DNA of 64,000 bases from Spartinivicinus ruber (GTDB lineage: Bacteria > Pseudomonadota > Gammaproteobacteria > Pseudomonadales > Zooshikellaceae): the NCBI RefSeq assembly GCF_011009015.1, contig NZ_CP048878.1:5052354-5116353 (forward strand), read 5' to 3'. A program made the translations under genes and the position numbers. A model generated the notes under the pieces. The model was given only the letters and a program-made list of their open reading frames with translations, was not told where the DNA came from and searched no databases. Positions within the stretch are counted from its first letter, which is position 1, and the number at the start of each line of letters is the position of its first letter. Shown piece after piece: positions 46,679 through 55,977 of the stretch.

Positions 46679-49276
46679 ATGCCACAAGCCGTTTCATCTT
46701 TTACTCCAACGTTTTTCAACAATAATTACCAAGCTCCAAGCCCTCATTTGCTTGACCAACACCAGCCAGGCTTAAACAACTTGGTAATAACAGGTATACG
46801 CTACTCACCAGCAAAACATAGAGATTTGCCTAGTTTTCGCTCTAGCCCTGATTTTTCTAAATTTGAAGAAGAGTACCGTCAGCAACTGGCAGTGTTGCGC
46901 CAATTCAGCGAAGATTGGCAACTTGGTTGTCGAGAGGCGTTTTCTCTACTAGAAACCCGTTTATTTGATGATCACGCTTATTTTGGTCCGATGATAGATA
47001 CTTTGTACAGCATGGGAAAAGAGTCAATCGACCAATTAATACACTTACTTCAAGTTGAACAAATACCTATACACATTCGTAAGAATGCTTTACAAAATTT
47101 AGCACAAGGGGTAACCGTTTGCTCCGAAGGAACGCTATCTAATATTCTTTCCACGACCAGAGAGTTAGCACTAACAGCAGGAGGGTTGTCAGAAAGTCTT
47201 CAACAAACTAAAGAAAAAGCCATTGAACAAATCATTACAGAATTTGTTCGTAATCACCACAACCCCAAAAAAGCCTATGAGATACACTATGTAAATGGTT
47301 ATATGAATAACCTCGCTACAGATTTTGGCTTAACTAAAATTCAAGACCGTTATATATCAGAGGTGGCAATATCGCCTAAAGACATAACAGCAGCTTATGA
47401 AGCAGTTCAGAAAAAACTCAACACCAAGCTTGTAGCAGATATATTTTTAAGACCATTATATGAAGAAGTTGAAGCAGCCTGGCAACAGTATAAAGTTATT
47501 AAAAGTAATAGCGAGCTACAAACATCTGATTTAGATCAAGCCGTTTCTTATGAAGAATACGGAGCAGATTTATTCCCGAATGATGAAAACCCAAGCCTCC
47601 ATCAAAAAATAGAAGCTGCTTTAAATCGGATGGATCGTAAGCTGGAAATTGCACCAGGTGAGACCCATGGAATTAAACATGAAGATTTATTTGATGTTCA
47701 GGATGATAGCCTGCAATTACGCCCAGGAATAACGTTGGCAGCGCTTTCATTAATGCGGCTATTAGAGAGCAAAGGTTGGTTAGCAGAAACACCTGAAGTA
47801 CCATTTATACCATATCATAAAATTTCAACAACTGATGCAGCAAATACTGAGATTCTACATAAAGGTCCATTGTTTTTTGTACAGCATTTAAAAAAAAATA
47901 ATATTCAGCAAGAACTACAACTATTAACAATCAAAGATCTATTGCATTTATTACCTGCCGAGCAGATTGATATTATTAACAATAACCACCGAGAAAACTG
48001 GTCTGCATTAGTAATAGAGGCCATCAATAACACCAAAAATAATCAACATCTATTAGATTTGTCTCCACGATATTTAGCAGTCTCTGACCAATGGCATACT
48101 TTTTTTGACCGATTAAATAGCCAACAAACCACGGATTATATTAACCAGTATGCTAATGAGTTAGCTAAAGTTGTTGCAGCAGAACCCGAGGGAGCATTAA
48201 GCCGGGGACTATTAAATCGAGCATTAAAAGGAAATGATGCTACCTGGTTGGAACGCCTTTTAGCTGTTGGCGTTTCTGCAAATACCCAACTAGCTTATCA
48301 CCAAACCCCTTTAATGATAGCCGCTAGCAAAGGGCAATTTGATATGGTTGAAACATTGCTGACCGCTGGAGCCAACCTTCAAGCAATTAATCATGAAGGT
48401 AAAACAGCTTCATTACTAGCAGCTGAAAATGGCCATGCACAAATTCTAGATTTACTGCTTACCAATGATGAACGCAGTGTCGAAAGACGTGACCAAGCAG
48501 GAAATACCGCGCTAATGTTAGCAGCAGCTCACGGAAAAAACCAAGCTATTAAAGTATTGCTACAGCATCGTGCCAATATTGATTCGACAGACAACCTTTC
48601 CCGTAGTACAACTCCTTTAATGCTGGCAGCTGAAAATGGCCATAACAAAGCTGTGCAGTTGCTACTTAAATACAAAGCCAGCACCGAAAGACTCAACCCT
48701 AATGGTAATACTCCATTAATGCTAGCTTCAGGGGCAGGTCACCCTGAAATTGTCAATAGTTTGTTGAAAGCAGGTGCTCATATTGAGTCTTATGTTCAAC
48801 CCCAAGGCTATACCCCATTAATGAAAGCAGCAGCGAAAGGAGAGGTAGCAATTGTCGCACTACTGCTCTCACAAGGTGCCAATATTGATGCCAAAGCCTG
48901 GGATGAACGGACAGCATTGATGCAAGCAGCAAAACATAACCACGGTGAAGTCGTCAGGCTATTAGCAGAAAATAAAGCTGATTTAGAAGATGAAGATGAT
49001 GAAAAAAACACCGCCTTAATGATTGCAGCAGAAGCCAACGCTTTAGATGCTGCCAAAACATTGCTGGAAGCAGGAGTAAAACCGAACCATTTTGGTATGC
49101 GAAAAACTTGGCACCCACTTACTTTAGCAGCAAAAGAAGGCCATTTAGAAATGGTAAAATTACTGCTTGAAAAAGGTGCTGATATTAAAGCTCATTCAAA
49201 CTTTCACACCGCCGAGTATTATGCAAGAAAATATGGGCATTCAGCAGTTGCCGAATTTTTAGCTAATTATAGTTAG
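46679..49276 (+). CDS. Large ankyrin-repeat protein
   Basis: The 865-residue product has no signal peptide. The N-terminal ~500 residues are helical and not recognised. From about residue 505 to the end there are eleven ankyrin repeats (TPLMIAASKGQFDMVETLL, NTALMLAAAHGKNQAIKVLL and similar). Multi-ankyrin proteins of this size are often host-targeted effectors in intracellular or symbiotic bacteria, but they also serve inside the bacterium. It lies in the same accessory block as the SopB-like effector, about 3 kb upstream. No chaperone gene is adjacent. Confidence 0.82.
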   Translation: MPQAVSSFTPTFFNNNYQAPSPHLLDQHQPGLNNLVITGIRYSPAKHRDLPSFRSSPDFSKFEEEYRQQLAVLRQFSEDWQLGCREAFSLLETRLFDDHAYFGPMIDTLYSMGKESIDQLIHLLQVEQIPIHIRKNALQNLAQGVTVCSEGTLSNILSTTRELALTAGGLSESLQQTKEKAIEQIITEFVRNHHNPKKAYEIHYVNGYMNNLATDFGLTKIQDRYISEVAISPKDITAAYEAVQKKLNTKLVADIFLRPLYEEVEAAWQQYKVIKSNSELQTSDLDQAVSYEEYGADLFPNDENPSLHQKIEAALNRMDRKLEIAPGETHGIKHEDLFDVQDDSLQLRPGITLAALSLMRLLESKGWLAETPEVPFIPYHKISTTDAANTEILHKGPLFFVQHLKKNNIQQELQLLTIKDLLHLLPAEQIDIINNNHRENWSALVIEAINNTKNNQHLLDLSPRYLAVSDQWHTFFDRLNSQQTTDYINQYANELAKVVAAEPEGALSRGLLNRALKGNDATWLERLLAVGVSANTQLAYHQTPLMIAASKGQFDMVETLLTAGANLQAINHEGKTASLLAAENGHAQILDLLLTNDERSVERRDQAGNTALMLAAAHGKNQAIKVLLQHRANIDSTDNLSRSTTPLMLAAENGHNKAVQLLLKYKASTERLNPNGNTPLMLASGAGHPEIVNSLLKAGAHIESYVQPQGYTPLMKAAAKGEVAIVALLLSQGANIDAKAWDERTALMQAAKHNHGEVVRLLAENKADLEDEDDEKNTALMIAAEANALDAAKTLLEAGVKPNHFGMRKTWHPLTLAAKEGHLEMVKLLLEKGADIKAHSNFHTAEYYARKYGHSAVAEFLANYS

Positions 49277-49371
49277 TTGCCAACAAGTAACAGGGTGGGT
49301 TATATACCTACCCCCTTACAGGAGACCCCCACCCTTAGATAACACTGTCAGATATCTTTATCTCCTGCAGT

Positions 49372-49716
49372 TTAAGTGTATTTTGCAAAAACTACTCGCC
49401 CCACCAGTCGGCAAGCAAGTGCGACAAAAACATAAATGAAAGGGAACGCAGCTAGTATTAATATACTCAGTATAAAAACCATAGCCCTTGCTTTTTCACC
49501 TGGGTGATCAGCCAAACAACTAAACTGACTTTCCACATCAGTTGTCACTGATGATAGCTCACCCGTGGTACAATAAGGAATAAACTTTGTTCCAAGTTCT
49601 GGAGTATATTTAACCTTCTCTACAAATTCACTTAATGGTGTGAGTTGCAGATACAAGTTTGCTGCAATTAATAATGCTAATAATACTAGCTCCCATCTTA
49701 AAATATTTTTTACCAT
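49372..49716 (-). CDS. Uncharacterised two-helix membrane protein
   Basis: The 114-residue product has transmembrane helices near residues 8-25 and 75-98, with two Cys (YCTTGEL and FSCLADH) in the periplasmic loop between them that could form a disulfide. The ATG at 49716 has AAAGG six bases upstream; an earlier ATG at 49764 is less likely. No family recognised. Confidence 0.55.
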   Translation of the reverse strand: MVKNILRWELVLLALLIAANLYLQLTPLSEFVEKVKYTPELGTKFIPYCTTGELSSVTTDVESQFSCLADHPGEKARAMVFILSILILAAFPFIYVFVALACRLVGRVVFAKYT

Positions 49717-49764
49717 AATAAAGCCTTTGGGTTGACTTAAATTAGCAATAATATTCAATGCCAA

Positions 49765-50076
49765 ATAATAGTACAGGCAAGTGCAAATTTTTTGATTTAA
49801 ATTAGCAAATTTTGTGCAGAGTTAGCTCACCACTGTTATCAACAATGCTCAATACTGACAGGCGCTACCAAGGACTGTGAAATGCGTAATACCTTTCGCG
49901 AATGTTAAAAGTGGCTGTACTTTGTTGAAATAGTCAGCCTAAAGAGGCTATCAATATTTCCAGAATGGACTTTGTTAGCAAATATGCTGAAAATACTAAC
50001 ACTTTGGACTCATTGGACTACATGCAAAATACCTGTAGTTTGCTGAAATAGCCGAACCTGGTTTTGTAAAGGAAAA
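49765..50076. repeat. Spacer with degenerate direct repeats before the ABC transporter gene
   Basis: CTGTACTTTGTTGAAATAG (49915-49933) and CTGTAGTTTGCTGAAATAG (50033-50051) match at 17 of 19 positions. Upstream of each is a related ATGCGTAATACCT (49882) or ATGCAAAATACCT (50022). The arrangement is that of two decayed copies of one element. No inverted ends recognised. Confidence 0.4.
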
Positions 50077-51909
50077 ATGATGCTTGCTTATTTTGAACGA
50101 GTAATAAAAGCTTTCCCTAAGCAGGAACCTGAGCAGCCTCCCAATACGCTGCTGATGTTTTGCTTATACTACACCCGCGGCATGTGGCGTCCTATTTTGT
50201 TAGTCTCTTTCTTTACAGCAATTGCTGCTGTTGCAGAAGCCTCTATGTTCGGAATGATGGGGGTTTTGGTTGACTGGTTAGAACAACATGACCCCACTAC
50301 TTTCTTTACCGAAGAAAAAACCTGGTTAATCATATTGAGTGTTGCCTTATTGATTGGTATACCAGGGGTGCTACTAATCCATTCATTGTTAGTGCATCAA
50401 ACCCTGCTAGGTAACTACCCCATGGCAATACGCTGGCTTGCACACCGTTACCTGCTAAAACAAAGCTTGGCTTTTTACCAAAATGACTTTGCTGGTCGTA
50501 TTGCTACCAAAGTGATGCAAACCGCTTTATCGATACGTGAAACTGTGATGAAGCTTGTTGATGTAATGGTATATATTTCCATTTATTTTATTACCATGGT
50601 CATACTAATCGGCCAGGCAGATAAACGTCTCATGATTCCACTGTTAGTCTGGCTTAGCGCCTATATTGGTATTCAATGGTTTTTTATTCCTCGTTTGCGT
50701 CGTATTTCGACCCAACAGGCAGATGCTCGCTCAGTAATGACTGGTCGTATTGTTGATAGCTATACCAATATTCAAACCGTAAAGCTATTTGCCCACACTC
50801 AGCGTGAAGCAGCCTACGCCCAAGACAGTATGAACCTATTCTTAACTACTGTGCATAAACAAATGCGATTGGTAACAGGATTCAATGTTTGCCTGGATTG
50901 GATCAATTATACATTGGTTTTTGCTGTAGGCGCTCTGTCCTTATATTTATGGTCATTAAATGAAGTGACTACGGGGGCTATTGCAGTGGCTGTTGCGTTA
51001 TCTCTGCGTTTAAATGGAATGAGCCACTGGATTATGTGGGAAATAAGTTCTTTGTTTGAAAATATTGGTACAGTGATGGATGGCATGAATACTTTAAGCC
51101 AACCACGTGAAGTACTTGACCATGACCAAGCCCTACCAATTCAGGTCAAAAAAGGTGCTATAGATTTTGTCAATGTCAGTTTCCACTACGGCAAACAATC
51201 TGGTGTTATCGATAACCTGAACTTGAACATTAAACCAGGTGAAAAAGTGGGTTTAGTTGGCCGCTCGGGTGCAGGTAAATCAACCTTGGTTAATTTACTA
51301 CTCAGGTTTTATGATGTTGAACAAGGAGAAATTCAAGTTGATGAACAGAATATCGCCACTGTAAAACAGGAGTCGTTACGTGCCAATATTGGTATGGTCA
51401 CCCAGGACACCATGTTATTGCATCGTTCAGTAAGAGAAAACATTCTTTATGGAAAACCTGATGCCACAGAAGAAGAATTAATCGCTGCCTGCCAAAAAGC
51501 AGAAGCCTATGACTTCATCCAAGAGTTAACTGACCCCAAAGGCAATACAGGCTTTGAAGCACAAGTGGGTGAGCGTGGTGTTAAACTGTCCGGAGGGCAA
51601 AGACAACGGATTGCTATTGCCAGAATGCTACTAAAAGATGCACCTATTTTAGTTTTGGATGAAGCCACTTCAGCTCTTGACTCTGAAGTAGAAGCCGCCA
51701 TTCAAGAAAATCTGTATAAACTCATGCAAGGCAAAACAGTTATTGCAATTGCTCACCGACTTTCGACCATTGCAGCAATGGATCGGCTTGTGGTAATGGA
51801 TCAAGGAAAAATTGTTGAACAAGGCACCCATCAAGAGCTGGTATCAGCTGGCGGGATTTATGCACAACTATGGGCGCATCAAACAGGTGGTTTTTTGGGA
51901 GAAACATAA
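50077..51909 (+). CDS. ABC exporter, fused permease and ATPase
   Basis: The 610-residue half-transporter has a six-helix membrane domain (residues ~35-340) and an ATPase domain with GRSGAGKST (Walker A), VKLSGGQRQRIAIARMLL (signature) and LVLDEATSALDSE (Walker B), followed by IAHRLSTI. It resembles the lipid A/multidrug exporter group. The substrate cannot be inferred. AAAGGAAAA precedes the ATG. A perfect hairpin without T-run lies 33 bases after the stop. It directly precedes the effector-chaperone genes. Confidence 0.9.
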   Translation: MMLAYFERVIKAFPKQEPEQPPNTLLMFCLYYTRGMWRPILLVSFFTAIAAVAEASMFGMMGVLVDWLEQHDPTTFFTEEKTWLIILSVALLIGIPGVLLIHSLLVHQTLLGNYPMAIRWLAHRYLLKQSLAFYQNDFAGRIATKVMQTALSIRETVMKLVDVMVYISIYFITMVILIGQADKRLMIPLLVWLSAYIGIQWFFIPRLRRISTQQADARSVMTGRIVDSYTNIQTVKLFAHTQREAAYAQDSMNLFLTTVHKQMRLVTGFNVCLDWINYTLVFAVGALSLYLWSLNEVTTGAIAVAVALSLRLNGMSHWIMWEISSLFENIGTVMDGMNTLSQPREVLDHDQALPIQVKKGAIDFVNVSFHYGKQSGVIDNLNLNIKPGEKVGLVGRSGAGKSTLVNLLLRFYDVEQGEIQVDEQNIATVKQESLRANIGMVTQDTMLLHRSVRENILYGKPDATEEELIAACQKAEAYDFIQELTDPKGNTGFEAQVGERGVKLSGGQRQRIAIARMLLKDAPILVLDEATSALDSEVEAAIQENLYKLMQGKTVIAIAHRLSTIAAMDRLVVMDQGKIVEQGTHQELVSAGGIYAQLWAHQTGGFLGET

Positions 51910-51942
51910 ACATACCTACTATTGTTTCCTCACTCAAACCAA

Positions 51943-51967
51943 AGCCCAGTTATTATATAACTGGGCT
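51943..51967. other. Hairpin after the ABC transporter gene
   Basis: AGCCCAGTTAT (51943-51953) and ATAACTGGGCT (51957-51967) form a perfect 11-bp stem with a 3-nt loop. No T-run follows; it may stabilise the mRNA 3' end or act as a weak terminator. Confidence 0.45.
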
Positions 51968-52071
51968 GATAACTAACCAACCTTCTCCTCAATTGATAAA
52001 ACCATAAAATTTATCACCTAAATCTAAAAGAACACTGTATCTATTCAAGCTATAAAAAATGTACTCATAGC

Positions 52072-52100
52072 AACCTGATAGCTATTTTCACTATCAGGTT
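52072..52100 (+). promoter_or_regulatory. Hairpin upstream of the SopB-like gene
   Basis: AACCTGATAG (52072-52081) and CTATCAGGTT (52091-52100) form a perfect 10-bp stem, followed by ATATATTTTA. It ends 43 bases before the effector start. It could terminate upstream transcription or act as a leader structure for the effector mRNA. Confidence 0.45.
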
Positions 52101-52143
52101 ATATATTTTACGGTTAAGGATAAGACCTTTAGGAGTCTTTATT

Positions 52144-53928
52144 ATGACTGGCATTAGCAATTCTCCAGCTTTTTCTACTGATAAAACAAATAATTCAATA
52201 GATCTGAGTATTGCTAATGACAAAAAGCCTTCATCATCTGTTAGCAGTTTTTTTTCAAATATTGGTCATTTTTTTCAGGTCCATATTGGTAAAAAAGCAA
52301 AATCTTATGATTTAACTGCTGCCCAATATGCCTTCGAAAATGAGAAGCCTGCAGCTGCAAGGCTCATTAATATAAAAAACAGCCAAGATAGTTCCAGTAG
52401 TATTCAAAATGCAAAAAATCTTCAAAATCTGATTCAGTTATATGTCAACGCAGCACACGATGTTTTAGTTACATTTCCAATGCATGATTTTAAAAATCAG
52501 GAAACAATTAGTGCGTTAACCAATAATTTAAAAAATTTTCAACAACAATACCCTACCAAGGGATTCGCATCTAAAGAACAGATGAAAGCCGCCAACCAGT
52601 TGAAAAATAATATGGAGAATATCCTGCTTGCAGCAGCCCCCATTGGAAAGGATACAAAAAAAGTAGTCAAACAAGAATTAAAAGAAGCGATAGCCAAACG
52701 CCTGAACCAAAATACCGAAAATTGGCAACCAATATCAAAAACTATTGAATGGAAACAAGATCAGCAAGTCAGTCAATATACAAGCGAAATGATACCTGCT
52801 GCTCGACTGCCCTCATTAAAAGTCACCTATCAAAACTCAAAAGTGGCAGGTATCAGTTCCATGACAACCAACGAAACGAACCATGCTGTTAATTTATGGG
52901 TGTCAAAGTTTAAAAACTCAACAGGTAAAACTGTTTTTCAAGGTGTTCGCCATGGGGTTAATACGCCATTTGCCATAAAGGACTCAAATACTCGCGCAGC
53001 GGGTGCAGACAAGCGTACACATGAAGTTATTCAAGCTGCACTTGAAACTCAAAAGGAACAGCTAATAGCACACCTACAATCTAATAGGCAAAATGAACCA
53101 TTTCAGTTAAAGTTAACATCAACTTCACTATTAACTCCCTCCCAGTTTTACAAAGGTAAAGCTTATAAAGAAAGACAATTTATACAAGAGCAACTGTTAG
53201 CTTGGGAACGGGCAAGTAAAGAACCAAAAAAATTCACGATTAATATTAATGGTGAAAATAAAGAAATTACGGTAAAACTTGATGTACTGGCATTTAATTT
53301 TGGAGTAAATGGTGGTGCTAAACTAGCAAGCAAATACCCTATGCTCGTTAAGCTTGCTGATAAACATCCCAATACTGATATAACTGGCTGGAAACTAGCT
53401 GACAGGCTAAACAACGATCCCCTTAATCGACTGTTAAATTGGGCTGTTAACTATAAAGAAGCTTGTACTGATACAGTAAAAAAACAACGCATTCAATCCT
53501 ATATGGACAACATTGCTAAGCTTAAATTAACCAACCAACACCGTTTAGATGGTAACAGAGCCTATGCCCTACCAGAGCAAGTGGTACTTCTAAGTAATGA
53601 GATTGGTGTAGTACCTGCTTGGAATTGTATGAGTGGTAAAGATCGCACTGGCCTGCTTGATGCAGAAATAAAACAATCCCTAATTGAGCAAGAATTGAAT
53701 GATGGCAAAGCAGCAGACTTTTCCAGTGCCATGATAGGTGAGCGTCAAAAGCTTCACGATAAAATGCTATTAGAATCTGGCAACCATGAAATTCAACAAG
53801 CCAACACAGGTGTTCCAGGTTACAAAATTTTCGAAGGAGGACGAATTGCTGTCGCCTCAAATGCCAATAATATTGCTGAACCAAACCGTGCAGAAGTACA
53901 AGGGCTGTCTGGTGCAGTAAGCGCTTGA
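52144..53928 (+). CDS. SopB/IpgD-family inositol phosphate phosphatase, predicted type III effector
   Basis: The 594-residue product has the CX5R phosphatase motif WNCMSGKDRTGLLDAEIK with Cys495 and Arg501, which is close to the SopB/IpgD form (CKSGKDRTGM). Upstream segments TVFQGVRHGVNTPF and FGVNGGAKLASKYP also follow the family. SopB and IpgD are injected into host cells and dephosphorylate phosphoinositides. The N-terminus is Ser/Asn-rich and lacks a Sec signal, as for type III substrates. The next gene is a chaperone-like protein 27 bases away. AGGAG precedes the ATG. No secretion apparatus is in this window. Confidence 0.85.
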   Translation: MTGISNSPAFSTDKTNNSIDLSIANDKKPSSSVSSFFSNIGHFFQVHIGKKAKSYDLTAAQYAFENEKPAAARLINIKNSQDSSSSIQNAKNLQNLIQLYVNAAHDVLVTFPMHDFKNQETISALTNNLKNFQQQYPTKGFASKEQMKAANQLKNNMENILLAAAPIGKDTKKVVKQELKEAIAKRLNQNTENWQPISKTIEWKQDQQVSQYTSEMIPAARLPSLKVTYQNSKVAGISSMTTNETNHAVNLWVSKFKNSTGKTVFQGVRHGVNTPFAIKDSNTRAAGADKRTHEVIQAALETQKEQLIAHLQSNRQNEPFQLKLTSTSLLTPSQFYKGKAYKERQFIQEQLLAWERASKEPKKFTININGENKEITVKLDVLAFNFGVNGGAKLASKYPMLVKLADKHPNTDITGWKLADRLNNDPLNRLLNWAVNYKEACTDTVKKQRIQSYMDNIAKLKLTNQHRLDGNRAYALPEQVVLLSNEIGVVPAWNCMSGKDRTGLLDAEIKQSLIEQELNDGKAADFSSAMIGERQKLHDKMLLESGNHEIQQANTGVPGYKIFEGGRIAVASNANNIAEPNRAEVQGLSGAVSA

Positions 53929-53955
53929 CCAAACATTAGCAAAATGATTTAAAAT

Positions 53956-54399
53956 ATGTCTAACAGTAGTGGTTTATTTAATGAAAAAGTTGCAGCTTTA
54001 TTCACCGCAATTGGCGGTGAATATGTTCCTGTACTGGATGATGATGTAGAAATTGTTTTTACCTTAGAGTCAGGACAAACCATTCACTTATCTGAAACAA
54101 CAAACGAAAAATTCGAAATATTAGCCTCACTGGGGCCAGCACCTGCAGAGCCGACTCTTTTAGCTACTTTATTGATTGCTAACCGGGATACTCAACTACA
54201 ATTCCCTGTCAGTTTTTTTATTACATCAGATGCGGTAGAGGCATGCGCTGTTCTGCATCTGCCTCTTATAAATGTATCAGTTGAAGAAGTAGTTGATGGT
54301 TTTCAACGCATTGTAAATAGTTGCAATTGGTATTTAGAAGAGCTATTAGCTCTTCCTAACACGAAAAACTCACAACCACAAAGTCAAATTAAAGTTTAA
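53956..54399 (+). CDS. CesT-family-like type III secretion chaperone
   Basis: The 147-residue product is small and acidic with a CesT-like pattern: an N-terminal helix, a strand region (EIVFTLESGQTIHLSE), LLATLLIANRDTQLQFPVSF, and a C-terminal helix (VVDGFQRIVNSCNWYLEELL). Its place right after the SopB-like gene parallels sigD-sigE and ipgD-ipgE. It would bind the effector N-terminus in the cytoplasm. Family membership rests on context and general pattern more than on strong motifs. Confidence 0.72.
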   Translation: MSNSSGLFNEKVAALFTAIGGEYVPVLDDDVEIVFTLESGQTIHLSETTNEKFEILASLGPAPAEPTLLATLLIANRDTQLQFPVSFFITSDAVEACAVLHLPLINVSVEEVVDGFQRIVNSCNWYLEELLALPNTKNSQPQSQIKV

Positions 54400-54437
54400 T
54401 CGGCTAGGTGAATGATATATAAAACCTTTTTTATTGC

Positions 54438-55601
54438 TCAAGCAATAATTACATGGGGTAAAAACCGTGATGAGTCTTTCGTAATTACTTGCCGGTCTTC
54501 CCTAATCCCAATACCAGCAGGTTGATCTGCAATAACCCAGCTGCCAACCAAGGTATAATTATCAGAAAAGACCGGTAATGGATGATAAGCCTGGATAATA
54601 TAGCCATTATCATCATAGGGGCCTTCCACTATATGCTGGTTACCCTGGTGATCTTGCAAAGTAATATTTGAACCTTCCCTCGAAAATAGTGGTTTTCGAA
54701 CAAATCCTTTGGTAAACCGACTCCCTTGATTGATTTCATCCTCAAAAAAGGCTGGCAATAAATTAGGGTGGTTTGGAAACATCTCCCACAATAGCGGTAA
54801 AATACCTTTATTTGATAGCACTGCTTTCCAGGGGGGCTCTAAAAACTGAGTGCCAGATTGAGGAATAACAGGGCCAAATGCCTCGTCCATTAGCCATTCC
54901 CAAGGGTACAACTTAAATAAAGTAGGAATGGTATAATCGTCTAAATCGGTAAACTCCCCGTCAGGGCTAATACCAATATCTTCTACATAAATAAATTTTG
55001 TAGCTAATCCCGCCTGAACAGCACAATCTTCAAAATACTGGACAGTACCTCGGTCTTCTTCAGTTCCTTTACAACAAGCAAAGTACAATGGCTGTGGTAT
55101 ATCTATTGCTGTCAAACGCTCAATGAGCTGCTCTTGTATTGAGTTAAATTGGTCACTACTAGCAGGAATCATGGACTGTTCCATCGTTTGTTCCAGCCAA
55201 ATCCATTGCCAAAAAGCACTTTCATAAAGCGAGGTGGGGGTATCAGCATTATATTCATAAAACTTAGCAGGACCTGAGCCATCATAGGCTAAATCCATTC
55301 GGCCATATAAATGCTTATCACCCGCCCTCCAGCTGTTACGAATATAATCCCAATAAAGTTCAGGAATCCGTAGACGCTGTAACTGCTGCTCATCATTTAC
55401 CACTTTATCCACCAGCTCAAGACACATATTGTGTACTTCAGCTGTCGGATCTTCGATATCATTTTCTATTTGCTGTAAGGTAAACTGATAATAGGCCGAT
55501 TCATCCCAATATGGCTCTCCATACAAGGTATGAAATTTAAAACCCAACTGATTGGCTAATGCTTGCCAGTCTGATCGAGGATTGATCGGCACTCGTTGCA
55601 T
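54438..55601 (-). CDS. ATP-grasp ligase, glutathionylspermidine synthase-like (YgiC/YjfC family)
   Basis: The 387-residue product matches the YgiC/YjfC branch of the glutathionylspermidine synthase family: GFKFHTLYGEPYWDESAYY, GRMDLAYDGSGPAKFYEYN and YDDNGYIIQAYHPLPVF. The ATP-grasp fold suggests an amide-forming ligase acting on a peptide, but it lacks the N-terminal amidase of bifunctional enzymes. The lipoprotein gene next to it is a possible substrate. Same operon order as ygiB-ygiC and yjfM-yjfC in E. coli. Confidence 0.88.
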   Translation of the reverse strand: MQRVPINPRSDWQALANQLGFKFHTLYGEPYWDESAYYQFTLQQIENDIEDPTAEVHNMCLELVDKVVNDEQQLQRLRIPELYWDYIRNSWRAGDKHLYGRMDLAYDGSGPAKFYEYNADTPTSLYESAFWQWIWLEQTMEQSMIPASSDQFNSIQEQLIERLTAIDIPQPLYFACCKGTEEDRGTVQYFEDCAVQAGLATKFIYVEDIGISPDGEFTDLDDYTIPTLFKLYPWEWLMDEAFGPVIPQSGTQFLEPPWKAVLSNKGILPLLWEMFPNHPNLLPAFFEDEINQGSRFTKGFVRKPLFSREGSNITLQDHQGNQHIVEGPYDDNGYIIQAYHPLPVFSDNYTLVGSWVIADQPAGIGIREDRQVITKDSSRFLPHVIIA

Positions 55602-55607
55602 AGTTAG

Positions 55608-55964
55608 TTATCCCCCCCAACTGCTCTTACCCCAAGAGCCTCGAGCAGAGGATGAGGAACCAAAGCCACCACGAGATGAAGTAGTGGTTTTCTTGCTGCT
55701 ACTGGTAGAAGATTTTTTACTACTGTATGAAGAACCATATTTTTTCTCACGATACCTGTAAAAGGACTTATCCAGCTTTGAACGGGAATATCCTGATCCA
55801 ATTAAAATATCCAGATCAAACTCAGAGTCTCTATCAACAGCTCTAACATAATCAATACACTCATTGAGTGTCATATATTCATAATTCGGCTCACCATCAC
55901 ATGCCGTCAAACCAATAGGCGCTAATCCCATCAAGACTAGTTTAACGGTTTTTGAACGTTTCAT
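55608..55964 (-). CDS. YgiB-like lipoprotein with Ser/Gly/Lys tail
   Basis: The 118-residue product has a lipoprotein signal ending in GLTAC (Cys22). A short acidic domain (NECIDYVRAVDRDSEFDLD) is followed by a low-complexity C-terminus rich in Ser, Gly, Lys and Trp (SSKKSSTSSSKKTTTSSRGG). It resembles E. coli YgiB/YjfM in signal, position and tail. The tail is a plausible modification target for the adjacent ligase. Confidence 0.75.
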   Translation of the reverse strand: MKRSKTVKLVLMGLAPIGLTACDGEPNYEYMTLNECIDYVRAVDRDSEFDLDILIGSGYSRSKLDKSFYRYREKKYGSSYSSKKSSTSSSKKTTTSSRGGFGSSSSARGSWGKSSWGG

Positions 55965-55977
55965 TAACCACCTCCTG

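Noticed and set aside
53522-53932. 136-residue minus frame at the 3' end of the SopB-like gene
   Set aside because: It is a His/Leu-rich shadow of the effector frame with no known domain.
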